In this document: piece by piece, positions 49,969 through 59,176 of the stretch | Numbering within the stretch: the stretch's first letter is position 1 | Layout of the letters: each line of letters opens with the position of its first letter | From: an uncultured Bacteroidales bacterium | Lineage (GTDB): Bacteria > Bacteroidota > Bacteroidia > Bacteroidales > Bacteroidaceae | Assembly: GCA_902774335.1 (NCBI GenBank) | Contig: CACYHW010000004.1 | Coordinates: 76,478-140,477 of the forward strand | Length of the DNA stretch: 64,000 nt | Reading direction: 5' to 3' | The notes under the pieces: generated by a model | What the model saw: the letters and a program-made list of their open reading frames with translations, nothing else | Databases searched by the model: none | Told to the model about the DNA's origin: nothing | Position numbers and translations under genes: made by a program

Positions 49969-50082
49969 GAGAATTGAAAATTGAAAATTGAGAATTGATA
50001 CGAACGCACCTGCGTAAAACTCACGCAGGTTCTGCGATTTAATTCTCAATTCTCAATTCTCAATTCTCAACTCTCAATTCTC
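49969..50082. repeat. Inverted blocks of 7-bp tandem repeats around a perfect 8-bp hairpin
   Basis: Left block (49969-49996): four 7-mers GAGAATT or GAAAATT. Right block (50041-50082): six 7-mers, five AATTCTC and one AACTCTC, the reverse complement of the left unit. Between them ACCTGCGT (50008-50015) and ACGCAGGT (50023-50030) form a perfect hairpin with a 7-base loop. It starts three bases after the asnA stop and ends 13 bases before ung. The hairpin may terminate asnA; the A/T 7-mers look like slippage-prone repeats. Confidence 0.85.
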
Positions 50083-50095
50083 AACTTCTTATAAT

Positions 50096-50758
50096 ATGGA
50101 CGTTCGGATAGACAGCAGTTGGAAGGAGCATCTGCAGACGGAGTTTGACAAGCCTTATTTCAAGACTTTGACAGACTTTGTCAGGAATGAGTATGCTCAT
50201 GGTCCGGTCTATCCTCCGGGCGGACTGATTTTCAACGCCTTTGACCTGTGTCCGTTCGACAGGGTCAAGGTGGTCATAATAGGGCAGGATCCCTATCACG
50301 AGCCGGGACAGGCTCACGGGCTCTGCTTCTCGGTTAACGACGGAGTGCCCTTTCCGCCCTCACTCAGGAATATATTCAAGGAGATAAGTGATGATCTGGG
50401 CAAGCCCGTTCCTCCAAGCGGTGACCTTACCCGGTGGGCCCGACAGGGTGTTCTGCTGCTCAACGCAACTCTGACTGTCCGTGCCGGTCAGGCCGGATCA
50501 CATCAGGGAAAGGGATGGGAGGAGTTTACCGATGCTGCAATCCGTGAACTCAATGCAGGCCGCGACGGTCTGGTGTTCATTCTCTGGGGAGGCTACGCAA
50601 AGAAAAAAGGTGCAATCATAGACCGCACCCGCCATCTTGTCCTCTCATCGGCCCATCCATCGCCCCTGTCAGCTTACAACGGCTTCTTTGGCAACCATCA
50701 CTTCAGCCAAGCCAACGATTGGCTCATAAAACACGGAGAGACTCCCATCGAATGGTAG
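50096..50758 (+). CDS. ung: Uracil-DNA glycosylase
   Basis: Family 1 UDG that excises uracil from DNA for base excision repair, 220 residues. Water-activating motif GQDPYHEPGQAHGLCFSV and the DNA-intercalating motif HPSPLSAYNGFFG, plus the VFILWGGYAKKKG strand, are all intact. It stands alone between the repeat block and the tRNA gene. Confidence 0.97.
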   Translation: MDVRIDSSWKEHLQTEFDKPYFKTLTDFVRNEYAHGPVYPPGGLIFNAFDLCPFDRVKVVIIGQDPYHEPGQAHGLCFSVNDGVPFPPSLRNIFKEISDDLGKPVPPSGDLTRWARQGVLLLNATLTVRAGQAGSHQGKGWEEFTDAAIRELNAGRDGLVFILWGGYAKKKGAIIDRTRHLVLSSAHPSPLSAYNGFFGNHHFSQANDWLIKHGETPIEW

Positions 50759-50772
50759 TCTCTCCTTATTGG

Positions 50773-50845
50773 TACACCCATAGGGAATCGAACCCTAATC
50801 TTGGGAACCGGAATCCCATGTTCTGATCCATTGAACTATGGGTGC
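50773..50845 (-). tRNA. tRNA-Arg, anticodon CCG
   Basis: The complement folds as a 73-nt cloverleaf without encoded CCA. Acceptor GCACCCA/TGGGTGT (G1-T72 wobble), anticodon arm TGGGA-TTCCGGT-TCCCA with anticodon CCG (reads CGG), and T arm AGGG-TTCGATT-CCCT. The discriminator base is A. A -7-like CGAAGTTA complement (50862-50869) lies upstream. Confidence 0.95.
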
Positions 50846-50861
50846 GTGATTTTACCGGACG

Positions 50862-50869
50862 CGAAGTTA
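50862..50869 (-). promoter_or_regulatory. -7-like element for tRNA-Arg
   Basis: Minus-strand TAACTTCG has one mismatch to TAnnTTTG and lies 16 bases before the tRNA 5' end. Confidence 0.4.
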
Positions 50870-50891
50870 AGCAATTATTTCGGGATTTATT

Positions 50892-50921
50892 TTTGCGCTG
50901 AGCAATAATGGCTTATTTTTG
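50892..50921 (+). promoter_or_regulatory. Promoter of the beta-barrel gene (TTTG, 18-base spacer, TATTTTTG)
   Basis: TTTG (50892-50895) and TATTTTTG (50914-50921) fit the two-part Bacteroidota promoter; the ATG is 47 bases on. Confidence 0.55.
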
Positions 50922-50968
50922 CATCGGCCAATTATGCAAGCAACCTGATCACAATAGTTTATTACAAT

Positions 50969-51829
50969 ATGAAGAGACTCTTTCTGACTTTTATGGTGGC
51001 CGCAACAGCCGGCTTCATGAACGCACAGGACAACATGGAGGCTTTCCGTCATCTTTCCGTAGGCGCCGAAATAGGCCTGCACGGTATCGGTGTCGAGGTA
51101 GCCATGCCGATTCAGAAACATCTGGTCATCAAGGCCGGTTACAACTGGGTTCCCTCGGGAGACCTTTTCAATACAGACATCAGCATAGACACCAGGGAAC
51201 TTAAGGAGGCCCAGGAGACGTATGATCCCATTGTACATTTTCAGCACAAGTTCGGTGACGAGGCAATAATCAATACCGGTCTGCAGATGGGTCTTACCAA
51301 CTTCAAGGCCATGATCAACTGGTATCCCTTTGCAACGGGACGTCTCTATCTGGCCGGCGGTGTATACTATACTCCCTCATCCAAGCAGGATCAGCCTTTT
51401 GTAGGACTGAGCGGTAAGACCACCGAGAATGACTGGGCAGCCCTGAAGGAACTCAACGAGTATGAGCATTCAATAAATCCCCTGGCACCCGAGCGTGAAC
51501 TCGCTGTCAAGATAGGCGACGAGAGCTACGCCGTCAAGGAGGTTGACGGTTGCGGATTCATGCAGGCCGATTACCGGTTCGATCCCTTGAAGTACTACGT
51601 GGGTATCGGTCTGGGACGCTGCATCCCCAACAAGTTCATCGGACTTCAGTTTGAGATGGGCGCCATGATATATCATAACTCGGTGCTCTACTGCCAGGAC
51701 AAGGAGGTAGGATCGATAACCCAGGCAGCCGATGCATTCGGCAACGATTCAAAGGAGATACTTGAGTATGTGGACAAGTATCCTTTCTATCCGCAGGTTA
51801 CGCTCCGTCTGAGCTTCCGCATGTTCTGA
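50969..51829 (+). CDS. Outer-membrane beta-barrel protein of unknown function
   Basis: 286 residues with a signal peptide (MKRLFLTFMVAATAGFMNAQ). Alternating strands such as LSVGAEIGLHGIGVEVAMPI, LVIKAGYNWVP, NFKAMINWYPF, RLYLAGGVYYTP, KYYVGIGLGRCIP and a terminal aromatic strand (VTLRLSFRMF) indicate an eight-to-ten-stranded barrel of the Bacteroidota OMP type. The central EYEHSINPLAPERELAVKIG region is an extracellular or plug loop. No family name can be given. GH97 follows 46 bases later. Confidence 0.75.
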   Translation: MKRLFLTFMVAATAGFMNAQDNMEAFRHLSVGAEIGLHGIGVEVAMPIQKHLVIKAGYNWVPSGDLFNTDISIDTRELKEAQETYDPIVHFQHKFGDEAIINTGLQMGLTNFKAMINWYPFATGRLYLAGGVYYTPSSKQDQPFVGLSGKTTENDWAALKELNEYEHSINPLAPERELAVKIGDESYAVKEVDGCGFMQADYRFDPLKYYVGIGLGRCIPNKFIGLQFEMGAMIYHNSVLYCQDKEVGSITQAADAFGNDSKEILEYVDKYPFYPQVTLRLSFRMF

Positions 51830-51875
51830 TACTGTTTTTACCTGTTTTTACTGGAAACTTACAACTATAACACTT

Positions 51876-53891
51876 ATGAAGAAAACATTATTCTATGCAA
51901 TGGCCATGGCGCTTGTTTGCCTGGGTGCGAATGCCCAGGAGAGCGCAGGTGTTCCTGATCTTGTCAGTCCGGACGGACGCCTTGTGGTATCTTTCAACCT
52001 TACGGGAACCGAGAATCCCACCTATTCAGTAAAGTATAACGGAAAGCAGATGCTCGAGGAATCACCTATCGGCATCATGCTTGATATGGGCTCAAAACCC
52101 ACCCTTGAGGGACTGCCCCAGGGACGTGAGGCCGGCAACGGTGACTTTACCAAGAATCTTACACTCGTGGAGTGCAAGACCCAGAGCGCCCAGGTGGATT
52201 ACACCATGGACCGCATCAAGACAGCTCATGTAAGCCATGCCTACAATGCAGCAGTGATTGAGCTCAAGAATGCCGCAAACCAGAACATCGAGTTCGAGTT
52301 CCGTGTAAGCGACAATGACATAGCCATTCGCTATAACATACCCAAACCCCGTCAGCGCGCAAGCACCCGCGTTCTTTTTGAGAACACAGGTTTCCGCTTC
52401 CCTGACGGCACCACCACATTCCTGACTCCGCAGAGTGACGCCATGATTGGCTGGCAGCGCAGCAAGCCCAGCTATGAGGAGGGTTACTCAAACGACGGAC
52501 AGATGAACGTACGCTCACAGTACGGTCACGGCTACACATTCCCCGGCCTGTTCCATGTAGGAGAGAGCGGTTGGGTAATGCTTTGCGAGACCGGCGTAAG
52601 CAGCAGTTACTGCGCATCACGTCTGGGTGACTGCAAGGACAACACCTATAAGATTGAGTTCCCCATGCCCGATGAGAACAACGGCATAGGAACCGTATGC
52701 CCTGCATTCCGTCTTCCCGCATCTACCCCCTGGCGTACCATCACCGTGGGTGCCGACCTCAAGCCTATCGTGGAGACAACCGTCATGTGGGACTATGTAG
52801 AGCCTCTCTACGCTCCCTCACGCGAGTATGTATACGGCCGCAGTACATGGAGCTGGATTGTATGGCAGGATGCATCATGCAACTGGGACGATCAGGTCAA
52901 GTTCATCGACCTGGCCAGCGCCATGGGTTGGGAGTATATCCTGATCGATGCTGGCTGGGATGAGAACATCGGCTACGAGCGCATGGAGCAGCTCATCAAG
53001 TATGCCAATTCAAAGAACGTGGACGTATTCCTGTGGTACAGCTCAAGCGGCTACTGGAACGATATAGTACAGAGCCCCATCTGCAAGATGGACAACTCCA
53101 TTATCCGCAAGCAGGAGATGGCATGGCTCGAAAAGGTAGGCTGCAAGGGAATCAAGGTTGATTTCTGGGGCGGCGACAAGCAGGAGACCATCCGTCTTTA
53201 CGAGGAGGTTCTGTCCGATGCAAACGACCACGGAATCATGTGCATATTCCACGGTTGCACACTGCCCCGCGGATGGGAGAGAATGTATCCCAACTACGTA
53301 GGATCGGAGGCTGTGCTGGCATCTGAGAACATGTACTTTGGTCAGGGCTCATGCGACGAGGAGGCTTTCAAGGCCACTCTACATCCCTTTATCCGTAACA
53401 CTGTAGGCTGCATGGAGTTCGGAGGCTGCTTTATGAACCGCATCCTGAACAAGACCAACAGCGGTCGCGGATCACAGCTCAAGACCACTCCCATATTCCA
53501 GATTGCTACCGAGGTTATATTCCAGAACCCGATACAGAACATTGCCATCTGCCCCAACAACCTGGAGGATGCTCCCAAGATCTGCATGGACTGGCTGCGT
53601 GAGGCTCCCACAACATGGACCGAGACCCGTTTTCTGGACGGCTATCCCGGCAAGTATGTGATCCTGGCACGTAAGTCAACCGACGGCCGCTGGTTCGTAG
53701 CCGGCCTCAACGCTACCAAGGATGTTATCAAGTCAAAGATTGACCTTTCATTCCTGGGTGACGGCGAGGTTCAGTTCTATACCGACGACCCCAAGACACT
53801 GGAGCCCACCCTCAAGACTCTCAAAATCAAGACCAAAAAGCCTTACCAGTTTGAGATGCAGCCCAGCGGGGCAACCATGATGATGAGGTAA
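51876..53891 (+). CDS. GH97 alpha-glycosidase, retaining (alpha-galactosidase-like) type
   Basis: Periplasmic glycoside hydrolase family 97 enzyme, 671 residues with signal peptide. An N-terminal beta-supersandwich is followed by a TIM barrel and a small C-terminal beta domain. D429 in GIKVDFWGG is where retaining GH97 members have their nucleophile aspartate. The SusB-type inverting alpha-glucosidases lack this Asp. Candidate acid/base glutamates are E478 and E484 in GSEAVLASENMYF. So alpha-galactosidase or another retaining activity is more likely than starch-type alpha-glucosidase. No SusC/SusD genes are adjacent. Confidence 0.9.
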   Translation: MKKTLFYAMAMALVCLGANAQESAGVPDLVSPDGRLVVSFNLTGTENPTYSVKYNGKQMLEESPIGIMLDMGSKPTLEGLPQGREAGNGDFTKNLTLVECKTQSAQVDYTMDRIKTAHVSHAYNAAVIELKNAANQNIEFEFRVSDNDIAIRYNIPKPRQRASTRVLFENTGFRFPDGTTTFLTPQSDAMIGWQRSKPSYEEGYSNDGQMNVRSQYGHGYTFPGLFHVGESGWVMLCETGVSSSYCASRLGDCKDNTYKIEFPMPDENNGIGTVCPAFRLPASTPWRTITVGADLKPIVETTVMWDYVEPLYAPSREYVYGRSTWSWIVWQDASCNWDDQVKFIDLASAMGWEYILIDAGWDENIGYERMEQLIKYANSKNVDVFLWYSSSGYWNDIVQSPICKMDNSIIRKQEMAWLEKVGCKGIKVDFWGGDKQETIRLYEEVLSDANDHGIMCIFHGCTLPRGWERMYPNYVGSEAVLASENMYFGQGSCDEEAFKATLHPFIRNTVGCMEFGGCFMNRILNKTNSGRGSQLKTTPIFQIATEVIFQNPIQNIAICPNNLEDAPKICMDWLREAPTTWTETRFLDGYPGKYVILARKSTDGRWFVAGLNATKDVIKSKIDLSFLGDGEVQFYTDDPKTLEPTLKTLKIKTKKPYQFEMQPSGATMMMR

Positions 53892-53912
53892 CCAATCATT
53901 AATTCAAAAGAT

Positions 53913-54515
53913 ATGAAGAAGTTATTTGGTATTTTAGTGTGTTTGGCAGTATGTCTGATGACAGTGTCATGCAGCATACTTGGTATCGGAGCAAAGAACG
54001 GCAGTGCATCCGTAAGCGGACAGGCATCCGGAGCAGCACTCAAGAGCCTTTACTCACAGTATAAGACAGACGGTCAGATTGACGTGACCAACCTGAGCAA
54101 CATCATCATGCTCTCTCAGTTGGCCAACGGCATTCAGGGACTTAAGGGAGTAGATGACAAGAGCGCATTCTATTCCGATTTTGCATCCGGTCTGATACTC
54201 GGATCCGACAACCTGGTGACAAAACAGACTGCCAATCCCGTAACCAGTACTCTTCAGACTCTTGCAAACGGAACGGACCTTTCGACACTCGCAGCTGCCG
54301 GCGTAATGGCTGCCGTAAGCCAGACGGATCAGGCCTCATCGGCCCAGAAGACCGTGGAGCAGACCGCCCAGACCGCCCAGCAGACAACCGCCCAGGTGGC
54401 CAGCACAGCACAGAACGCTGCCTCCGAGGCTGTAGAGATGTTGTCCGATGCCAAGGATGAGGTGTCAAGCACACTCTCGTCGCTCAACACCATATTCGGG
54501 CTTTTGGGCAAATAA
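53913..54515 (+). CDS. DUF4923-like lipoprotein
   Basis: Lipoprotein of 200 residues with lipobox MTVSC near residues 16-20. It contains GAALKSLYSQYKTDGQIDVTNLSN followed by NGIQGLKGVDDKSAFYSDFASGLILGS, which I recall as the Bacteroidales family DUF4923. The C-terminal 90 residues are Ala/Gln/Thr-rich and likely helical or coiled-coil (TAQTAQQTTAQVASTAQNAA). Function unknown. It is co-transcribed after GH97 and followed by a strong terminator. Confidence 0.72.
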   Translation: MKKLFGILVCLAVCLMTVSCSILGIGAKNGSASVSGQASGAALKSLYSQYKTDGQIDVTNLSNIIMLSQLANGIQGLKGVDDKSAFYSDFASGLILGSDNLVTKQTANPVTSTLQTLANGTDLSTLAAAGVMAAVSQTDQASSAQKTVEQTAQTAQQTTAQVASTAQNAASEAVEMLSDAKDEVSSTLSSLNTIFGLLGK

Positions 54516-54539
54516 ACATTGAACCAATGCTAAAATAAG

Positions 54540-54580
54540 GTAATAGCGGTGCCAAAAGTGCCGCTATTACTTTATTTTTT
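54540..54580 (+). terminator. Rho-independent terminator after the DUF4923-like gene
   Basis: GTAATAGCGG (54540-54549) and CCGCTATTAC (54561-54570) form a perfect 10-bp stem followed by TTTATTTTTT. Confidence 0.92.
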
Positions 54581-54582
54581 AG

Positions 54583-54590
54583 TACCTTTG
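54583..54590 (+). promoter_or_regulatory. -7 promoter element for lysS
   Basis: TACCTTTG (TAnnTTTG) starts three bases after the terminator T tract and 31 bases before the lysS ATG. Confidence 0.55.
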
Positions 54591-54613
54591 CCGGCTGTAA
54601 TACAGTATTAGAA

Positions 54614-56122
54614 ATGGAATTAAGCGATCAGGAACTATTCAGAAGAGAGAGCTTGAAGGAGTTGCGCGCAATGGGCATCGATCCCTATCCCGCAGCCATG
54701 TATCCTACCAATGCTTTTGCAACAGAGATAAAAGAGAATTTCAAGGACGATGATGAGCCCCGCCAGGTTTGCGTTGCGGGCCGTATGATGAGCCGCCGCA
54801 TTATGGGTAAGGCATCATTCATCGAACTCATGGATTCCACAGGCCGTATCCAGGTCTATATAACCCGTGACGACATCTGCCCCGACGAGGAGGACAAGGA
54901 GATGTACAACAAGGTATTCAAGAAACTCCTTGACATAGGCGATTTCATCGGCATCGAGGGTTTTGTGTTCCGCACACAGATGGGTGAGATCACAATCCAC
55001 GCCAAGAAACTGACCGTCCTGTCCAAGTCACTGCGTCCGCTGCCTATCGTAAAGTACAAGGATGGCGTTGCATACGACAAGTTCGATGATCCCGACCTGC
55101 GTTACCGCATGCGTTACGTTGACCTGGTGGTTAACGAGGGCGTAAAGGAGACATTCCTCAAGCGCACCAAGGTTATCCGCACACTGCGTTCAGTTCTGGA
55201 CGGTGCCGGCTATACCGAGGTTGAGACTCCTATACTTCAGTCAATCCCCGGAGGTGCAAGCGCACGTCCGTTCATCACACACCATAACACCCTTGACATA
55301 GATCTGTACTGCCGTATCGCCACGGAGCTTTATCTGAAGCGTCTTATCGTAGGCGGATTTGAGGGTGTATACGAGATCGGCAAGAACTTCCGCAACGAGG
55401 GTATGGACCGCACCCACAATCCTGAGTTCACCTGCATGGAGCTCTACGTAGCATACAAGGACTACAACTGGATGATGGACTTTACTGAGAAACTGCTCGA
55501 GAAGATTGCCATTGAGACCAACGGCACCACCAAGGTCAAGGTCGGCGACAACGAGGTTGACTTCAAGGCACCTTACCGCCGTCTGCCTATCCTTGAGGCC
55601 ATCAAGGAGAAGACAGGTTACGACCTGGAGGGCATGAGTGAGGATCAGATGCGTGAGGTTGCCAAAAAGTGCGGTGTGGAGGTTACACCTTCCATGGGCA
55701 AGGGCAAACTCATTGACGAGATATTCGGCGAGACCTGCGAGGGTACATTCATACAGCCTACATTCATCACCGACTATCCTGTGGAGATGTCACCCCTTAC
55801 CAAGATGCACCGCAGCAAGCCCGGTCTTACCGAGCGTTTCGAGCTGATGGTGAACGGCAAGGAACTGGCCAACGCATACAGCGAGCTCAACGATCCCATC
55901 GATCAGTACGAGCGTTTCCAGGATCAGCTGCGCCTGAGCCAGAAGGGTGATGACGAGGCTATGTTCATAGATCAGGATTTTGTGCGTGCTCTGGAGTACG
56001 GCATGCCTCCCACAAGCGGTATCGGCATCGGAATAGACCGTCTGGTAATGCTTATGACCGGACAGCAGGCTATCCAGGAGGTGCTCTTCTTCCCGCAGAT
56101 GAAACCTGAAAGCAAGGATTAA
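54614..56122 (+). CDS. lysS: Lysyl-tRNA synthetase, class II
   Basis: Charges tRNA-Lys; 502 residues, close to E. coli LysS (505). The OB-fold anticodon-binding domain (residues 55-150, VCVAGRMMSRRIMGKASFIEL) precedes the class II core with motif 2 FRNEGMDRTHNPEFTCMELY and motif 3 GIGIGIDRLVML. Many Bacteroidales LysS proteins carry an extra C-terminal stretch; this one ends soon after motif 3 (QMKPESKD). gpsA follows 12 bases later. Confidence 0.97.
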   Translation: MELSDQELFRRESLKELRAMGIDPYPAAMYPTNAFATEIKENFKDDDEPRQVCVAGRMMSRRIMGKASFIELMDSTGRIQVYITRDDICPDEEDKEMYNKVFKKLLDIGDFIGIEGFVFRTQMGEITIHAKKLTVLSKSLRPLPIVKYKDGVAYDKFDDPDLRYRMRYVDLVVNEGVKETFLKRTKVIRTLRSVLDGAGYTEVETPILQSIPGGASARPFITHHNTLDIDLYCRIATELYLKRLIVGGFEGVYEIGKNFRNEGMDRTHNPEFTCMELYVAYKDYNWMMDFTEKLLEKIAIETNGTTKVKVGDNEVDFKAPYRRLPILEAIKEKTGYDLEGMSEDQMREVAKKCGVEVTPSMGKGKLIDEIFGETCEGTFIQPTFITDYPVEMSPLTKMHRSKPGLTERFELMVNGKELANAYSELNDPIDQYERFQDQLRLSQKGDDEAMFIDQDFVRALEYGMPPTSGIGIGIDRLVMLMTGQQAIQEVLFFPQMKPESKD

Positions 56123-56134
56123 AGATATATAGTT

Positions 56135-57136
56135 ATGGCAATTCCACAGGGAAAACTGGCAATTATGGGTGGCGGCAGCTGGGCAACAGCAATAGCCAAG
56201 ATACTGCTGTCAACTGAGGATTCCATTAACTGGTACATCCGCCGTGATGACCGTATTGCCGACTTTAAGCGTCTGGGACACAACCCGGCGTATCTTACCG
56301 GTGTCCAGTTCGATGTGAACCGGATAAACTTCTCGTCCGATATCAACCAGGTCGTGGAGGACTCTGAAATACTGGTGTTCGTAACTCCCTCACCTTACTT
56401 CAAGAGCCACATGAAGAAGCTCAAGGTTAAGCTTCGCGACAAGTTCATAGTATCGGCTATCAAGGGTATAGTGCCAGATGACAATCTGCTCATGTCGGAC
56501 TATTTCCATCGCTACTACGGCGTTCCCATGGAGAATATTTCCGTTGTGGCAGGTCCGTGCCATGCCGAGGAGGTTGCTCTGGAGCGTCTCTCTTACCTGA
56601 CCGTAGGATGCCAGGAGATTGAGAACGCGCAGGGTATTGCCCGCAAGCTCACCAACTCATATGTCAAAACTTCGGTATCGGAGGATGTGGCTGGCATAGA
56701 GTTCAGCTCCGTGCTCAAGAACGTATACGCCATTGCAGCCGGTATATGCAGCGGACTCAAGTACGGTGACAACTTCCAGGCTGTGCTTATGTCCAACGCC
56801 ATCCAGGAGATGAACAGTTTCCTGGCTACCGCGCGTCCCATGCCCAACCGTGCCGTGAACGACTCGGTCTACCTGGGTGACCTGCTGGTTACCGGTTACT
56901 CTAACTTCAGCCGTAACCGCGTGTTCGGTACCATGGTAGGCAAGGGCTATTCGGTAAAGGCCGCCCAGCTGGAGATGGAGATGATAGCCGAGGGTTACTA
57001 CGGAACCAAGTGCATGAAGGAGATAAACGAGCATTACCGTGTCAATATGCCCATCCTTGATGCCATTTACAACATACTGTACGAACATATATCACCTGTT
57101 ATAGAGATTAAACTTCTCACCGACTCTTTTAAATGA
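56135..57136 (+). CDS. gpsA: Glycerol-3-phosphate dehydrogenase [NAD(P)+]
   Basis: Reduces dihydroxyacetone phosphate to sn-glycerol 3-phosphate for phospholipid synthesis. 333 residues. The N-terminal loop [15 protein letters not shown] is the dinucleotide-binding motif. [19 protein letters not shown] and [16 protein letters not shown] contain the catalytic lysine and substrate loops. [18 protein letters not shown] is the conserved C-domain segment. It sits in a lysS-gpsA-pgi-HAD run. Confidence 0.96.
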   Translation: MAIPQGKLAIMGGGSWATAIAKILLSTEDSINWYIRRDDRIADFKRLGHNPAYLTGVQFDVNRINFSSDINQVVEDSEILVFVTPSPYFKSHMKKLKVKLRDKFIVSAIKGIVPDDNLLMSDYFHRYYGVPMENISVVAGPCHAEEVALERLSYLTVGCQEIENAQGIARKLTNSYVKTSVSEDVAGIEFSSVLKNVYAIAAGICSGLKYGDNFQAVLMSNAIQEMNSFLATARPMPNRAVNDSVYLGDLLVTGYSNFSRNRVFGTMVGKGYSVKAAQLEMEMIAEGYYGTKCMKEINEHYRVNMPILDAIYNILYEHISPVIEIKLLTDSFK

Positions 57137-57143
57137 TTGCTTT

Positions 57144-58487
57144 ATGATTAAGATTGACTGTTCACGTATCCTGGATTTTGTACCCCAGAGCGACATCAAG
57201 GCTCTTGAGCCTGTCGTCAAGGAGTCAATCCTGAAACTTGAAAACGGCACCGGTGCCGGAAATGACTTTATAGGTTGGGTAGACCTTGCCTCAAAGATGG
57301 ACAAGGGCCTTATCGCTGATATCAGGGAGACCGCCCAGGTACTTCGCAGCAACTGCGAGGTTGTGGTGGTAGCCGGCATAGGCGGTAGCTACCTGGGATC
57401 ACGTGCAGTGATTGAGGCCTTGAGCAACAGCTTTACCCAGCTTATCCAGGATAAGAAGAATCCCCAGATTCTTTTTGCCGGTCATAACATAAGCGAGGAT
57501 TACCTCTACGAGCTTACCCAGTACCTCAAGGACCGTAAGTTCGGAGTAATCAATATTTCCAAGTCCGGTACAACCACTGAGACCGCACTTGCTTTCCGTC
57601 TGCTTAAGAAACAGTGCGAGCAGCAGCGCGGCAAGGATGTGGCACGTAAGGTCATTGTTGCCATTACCGATGCCAAACGCGGTGCAGCCCGTGTATGCGC
57701 TGACAAGGAGGGTTACCGTAGTTTCATCATCCCCGATAACGTAGGAGGTCGTTTCTCAGTCCTCACTCCGGTTGGTCTGCTGCCTATTGCAATTGCCGGA
57801 TTCGATATTGAGAAACTGGTTCAGGGTGCCGCCGATATGGAGAAGATGACCGCCAGCAGCACTCCGTTTGACCAGAATCCTGCCGCTCAGTATGCTGCAG
57901 CACGTAACGCCCTGTATCGCAGCGGCAAGAAGATAGAGATACTCGTAAACTTCCAGCCTAAGCTGCACTATCTGAGCGAGTGGTGGAAGCAGCTCTACGG
58001 AGAGTCAGAAGGCAAGGAGAACAAGGGTATATTCCCCGCCTCAGTAGACTTCTCTACAGACCTTCACTCCATGGGTCAGTGGATCCAGGAGGGCGAGCGT
58101 TCCATATTCGAGACTGTGATATCGGTCGATAAGGTACAGCATTCAATGCTTGTTCCTGCAGATGAGGAGAACCTTGACGGCCTTAACTTCCTGGCAGGAA
58201 AGCATGTTGATGAGGTCAACAAGATGGCAGAACTGGGTACACAGCTGGCTCATGTTGACGGTGGCGTACCGAATATCCGCATTACCATTCCTGAACTGAG
58301 TGAGTACTGGATAGGCCAGCTCATCTATATGTTTGAGAAGGGCTGCGGCATAAGCGGATATGTACTTGGAGTGAATCCTTTCAACCAGCCCGGTGTAGAG
58401 GCTTACAAGAAGAATATGTTTGCCCTGCTTAACAAACCCGGTTACGAGGAGGAGTCAAAGGCTATTCTTGCCCGCATTAAGAAATAA
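57144..58487 (+). CDS. pgi: Glucose-6-phosphate isomerase
   Basis: Interconverts glucose 6-phosphate and fructose 6-phosphate. 447 residues, the short bacterial form. Sugar-phosphate isomerase motifs: [33 protein letters not shown] (phosphate-binding S-x-S-x-T-T) and QWIQEGER with the catalytic Glu region. It is followed two bases later by a beta-phosphoglucomutase-like HAD gene, consistent with hexose-phosphate metabolism. Confidence 0.97.
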   Translation: MIKIDCSRILDFVPQSDIKALEPVVKESILKLENGTGAGNDFIGWVDLASKMDKGLIADIRETAQVLRSNCEVVVVAGIGGSYLGSRAVIEALSNSFTQLIQDKKNPQILFAGHNISEDYLYELTQYLKDRKFGVINISKSGTTTETALAFRLLKKQCEQQRGKDVARKVIVAITDAKRGAARVCADKEGYRSFIIPDNVGGRFSVLTPVGLLPIAIAGFDIEKLVQGAADMEKMTASSTPFDQNPAAQYAAARNALYRSGKKIEILVNFQPKLHYLSEWWKQLYGESEGKENKGIFPASVDFSTDLHSMGQWIQEGERSIFETVISVDKVQHSMLVPADEENLDGLNFLAGKHVDEVNKMAELGTQLAHVDGGVPNIRITIPELSEYWIGQLIYMFEKGCGISGYVLGVNPFNQPGVEAYKKNMFALLNKPGYEEESKAILARIKK

Positions 58488-58489
58488 GA

Positions 58490-59176
58490 ATGAAATTATT
58501 CTCACTCAAAGACAAAAGCGCCATCCTGTTTGACATGGATGGCGTTTTGTATGATTCCATGCCCAACCACTCCAAAGCCTGGAGCGAGGCTATGGCCAAG
58601 TTCGGCATGCACATGACACCTCACGATGTCTATCTGAACGAGGGTGCTACCGGACATGACACGGTGGTCCGTATCAGCCTGCGTGACCGCGGCTATGAGG
58701 CTACCCAGAGTGAGATTGATGATATATACGGATACAAGGCCAGCCTGTTCCGTTCCATGCCCGAGGCACGAATGATGCCCGGAGCCCTTGAGGTGTTCCG
58801 TAAGGCTGCCGCCGCCGGGCTTAAGATACTTATTGTTACCGGATCGGGCCAGAAGAACCTGATTGAGCGTGTGCAGAGGGATTACGAAGGCTTTATAACC
58901 CGTGACCGTATGGTTACCGCCTTCGAGGTAAAGCGCGGCAAACCGTATCCCGATCCCTATCTCAAGGGATTGCAGATTGCAGGTGTTCCTGCCAGCCAGG
59001 CTGTGGTGGTTGAGAATGCTCCGCTTGGAATACGTGCAGCAGTAGCTGCCGGGATTGATACCATAGCAGTTAACACTGGTCCTCTGGAGGATGAGATTCT
59101 GGAGACCGAAGGCCCTGCAGTCCTGCTTCATTCAATGCAGGAGCTTGCGGACAATTTTGAAAAGTTATTTCGATGA
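58490..59176 (+). CDS. HAD hydrolase, beta-phosphoglucomutase/phosphatase-like
   Basis: 228-residue HAD subfamily IA protein. Motif I LFDMDGVLYDSMPNH has the nucleophile and acid/base aspartates. The small helical cap follows. Motif II is LIVTGSG, motif III the lysine in KRGKPYPDPY, and motif IV VVVENAPLGIRAAVAAG. The motif IV acidic position is VVEN rather than VFEDS, seen in some phosphatases. Next to pgi it may act on a sugar phosphate. The 3' end overlaps aroC by 12 bases. Confidence 0.85.
   Translation: MKLFSLKDKSAILFDMDGVLYDSMPNHSKAWSEAMAKFGMHMTPHDVYLNEGATGHDTVVRISLRDRGYEATQSEIDDIYGYKASLFRSMPEARMMPGALEVFRKAAAAGLKILIVTGSGQKNLIERVQRDYEGFITRDRMVTAFEVKRGKPYPDPYLKGLQIAGVPASQAVVVENAPLGIRAAVAAGIDTIAVNTGPLEDEILETEGPAVLLHSMQELADNFEKLFR

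Noticed and set aside
50041-50082. Short repeats considered as a CRISPR array
   Set aside because: Units are 7 bp in direct tandem with no spacers, and no cas genes are present.
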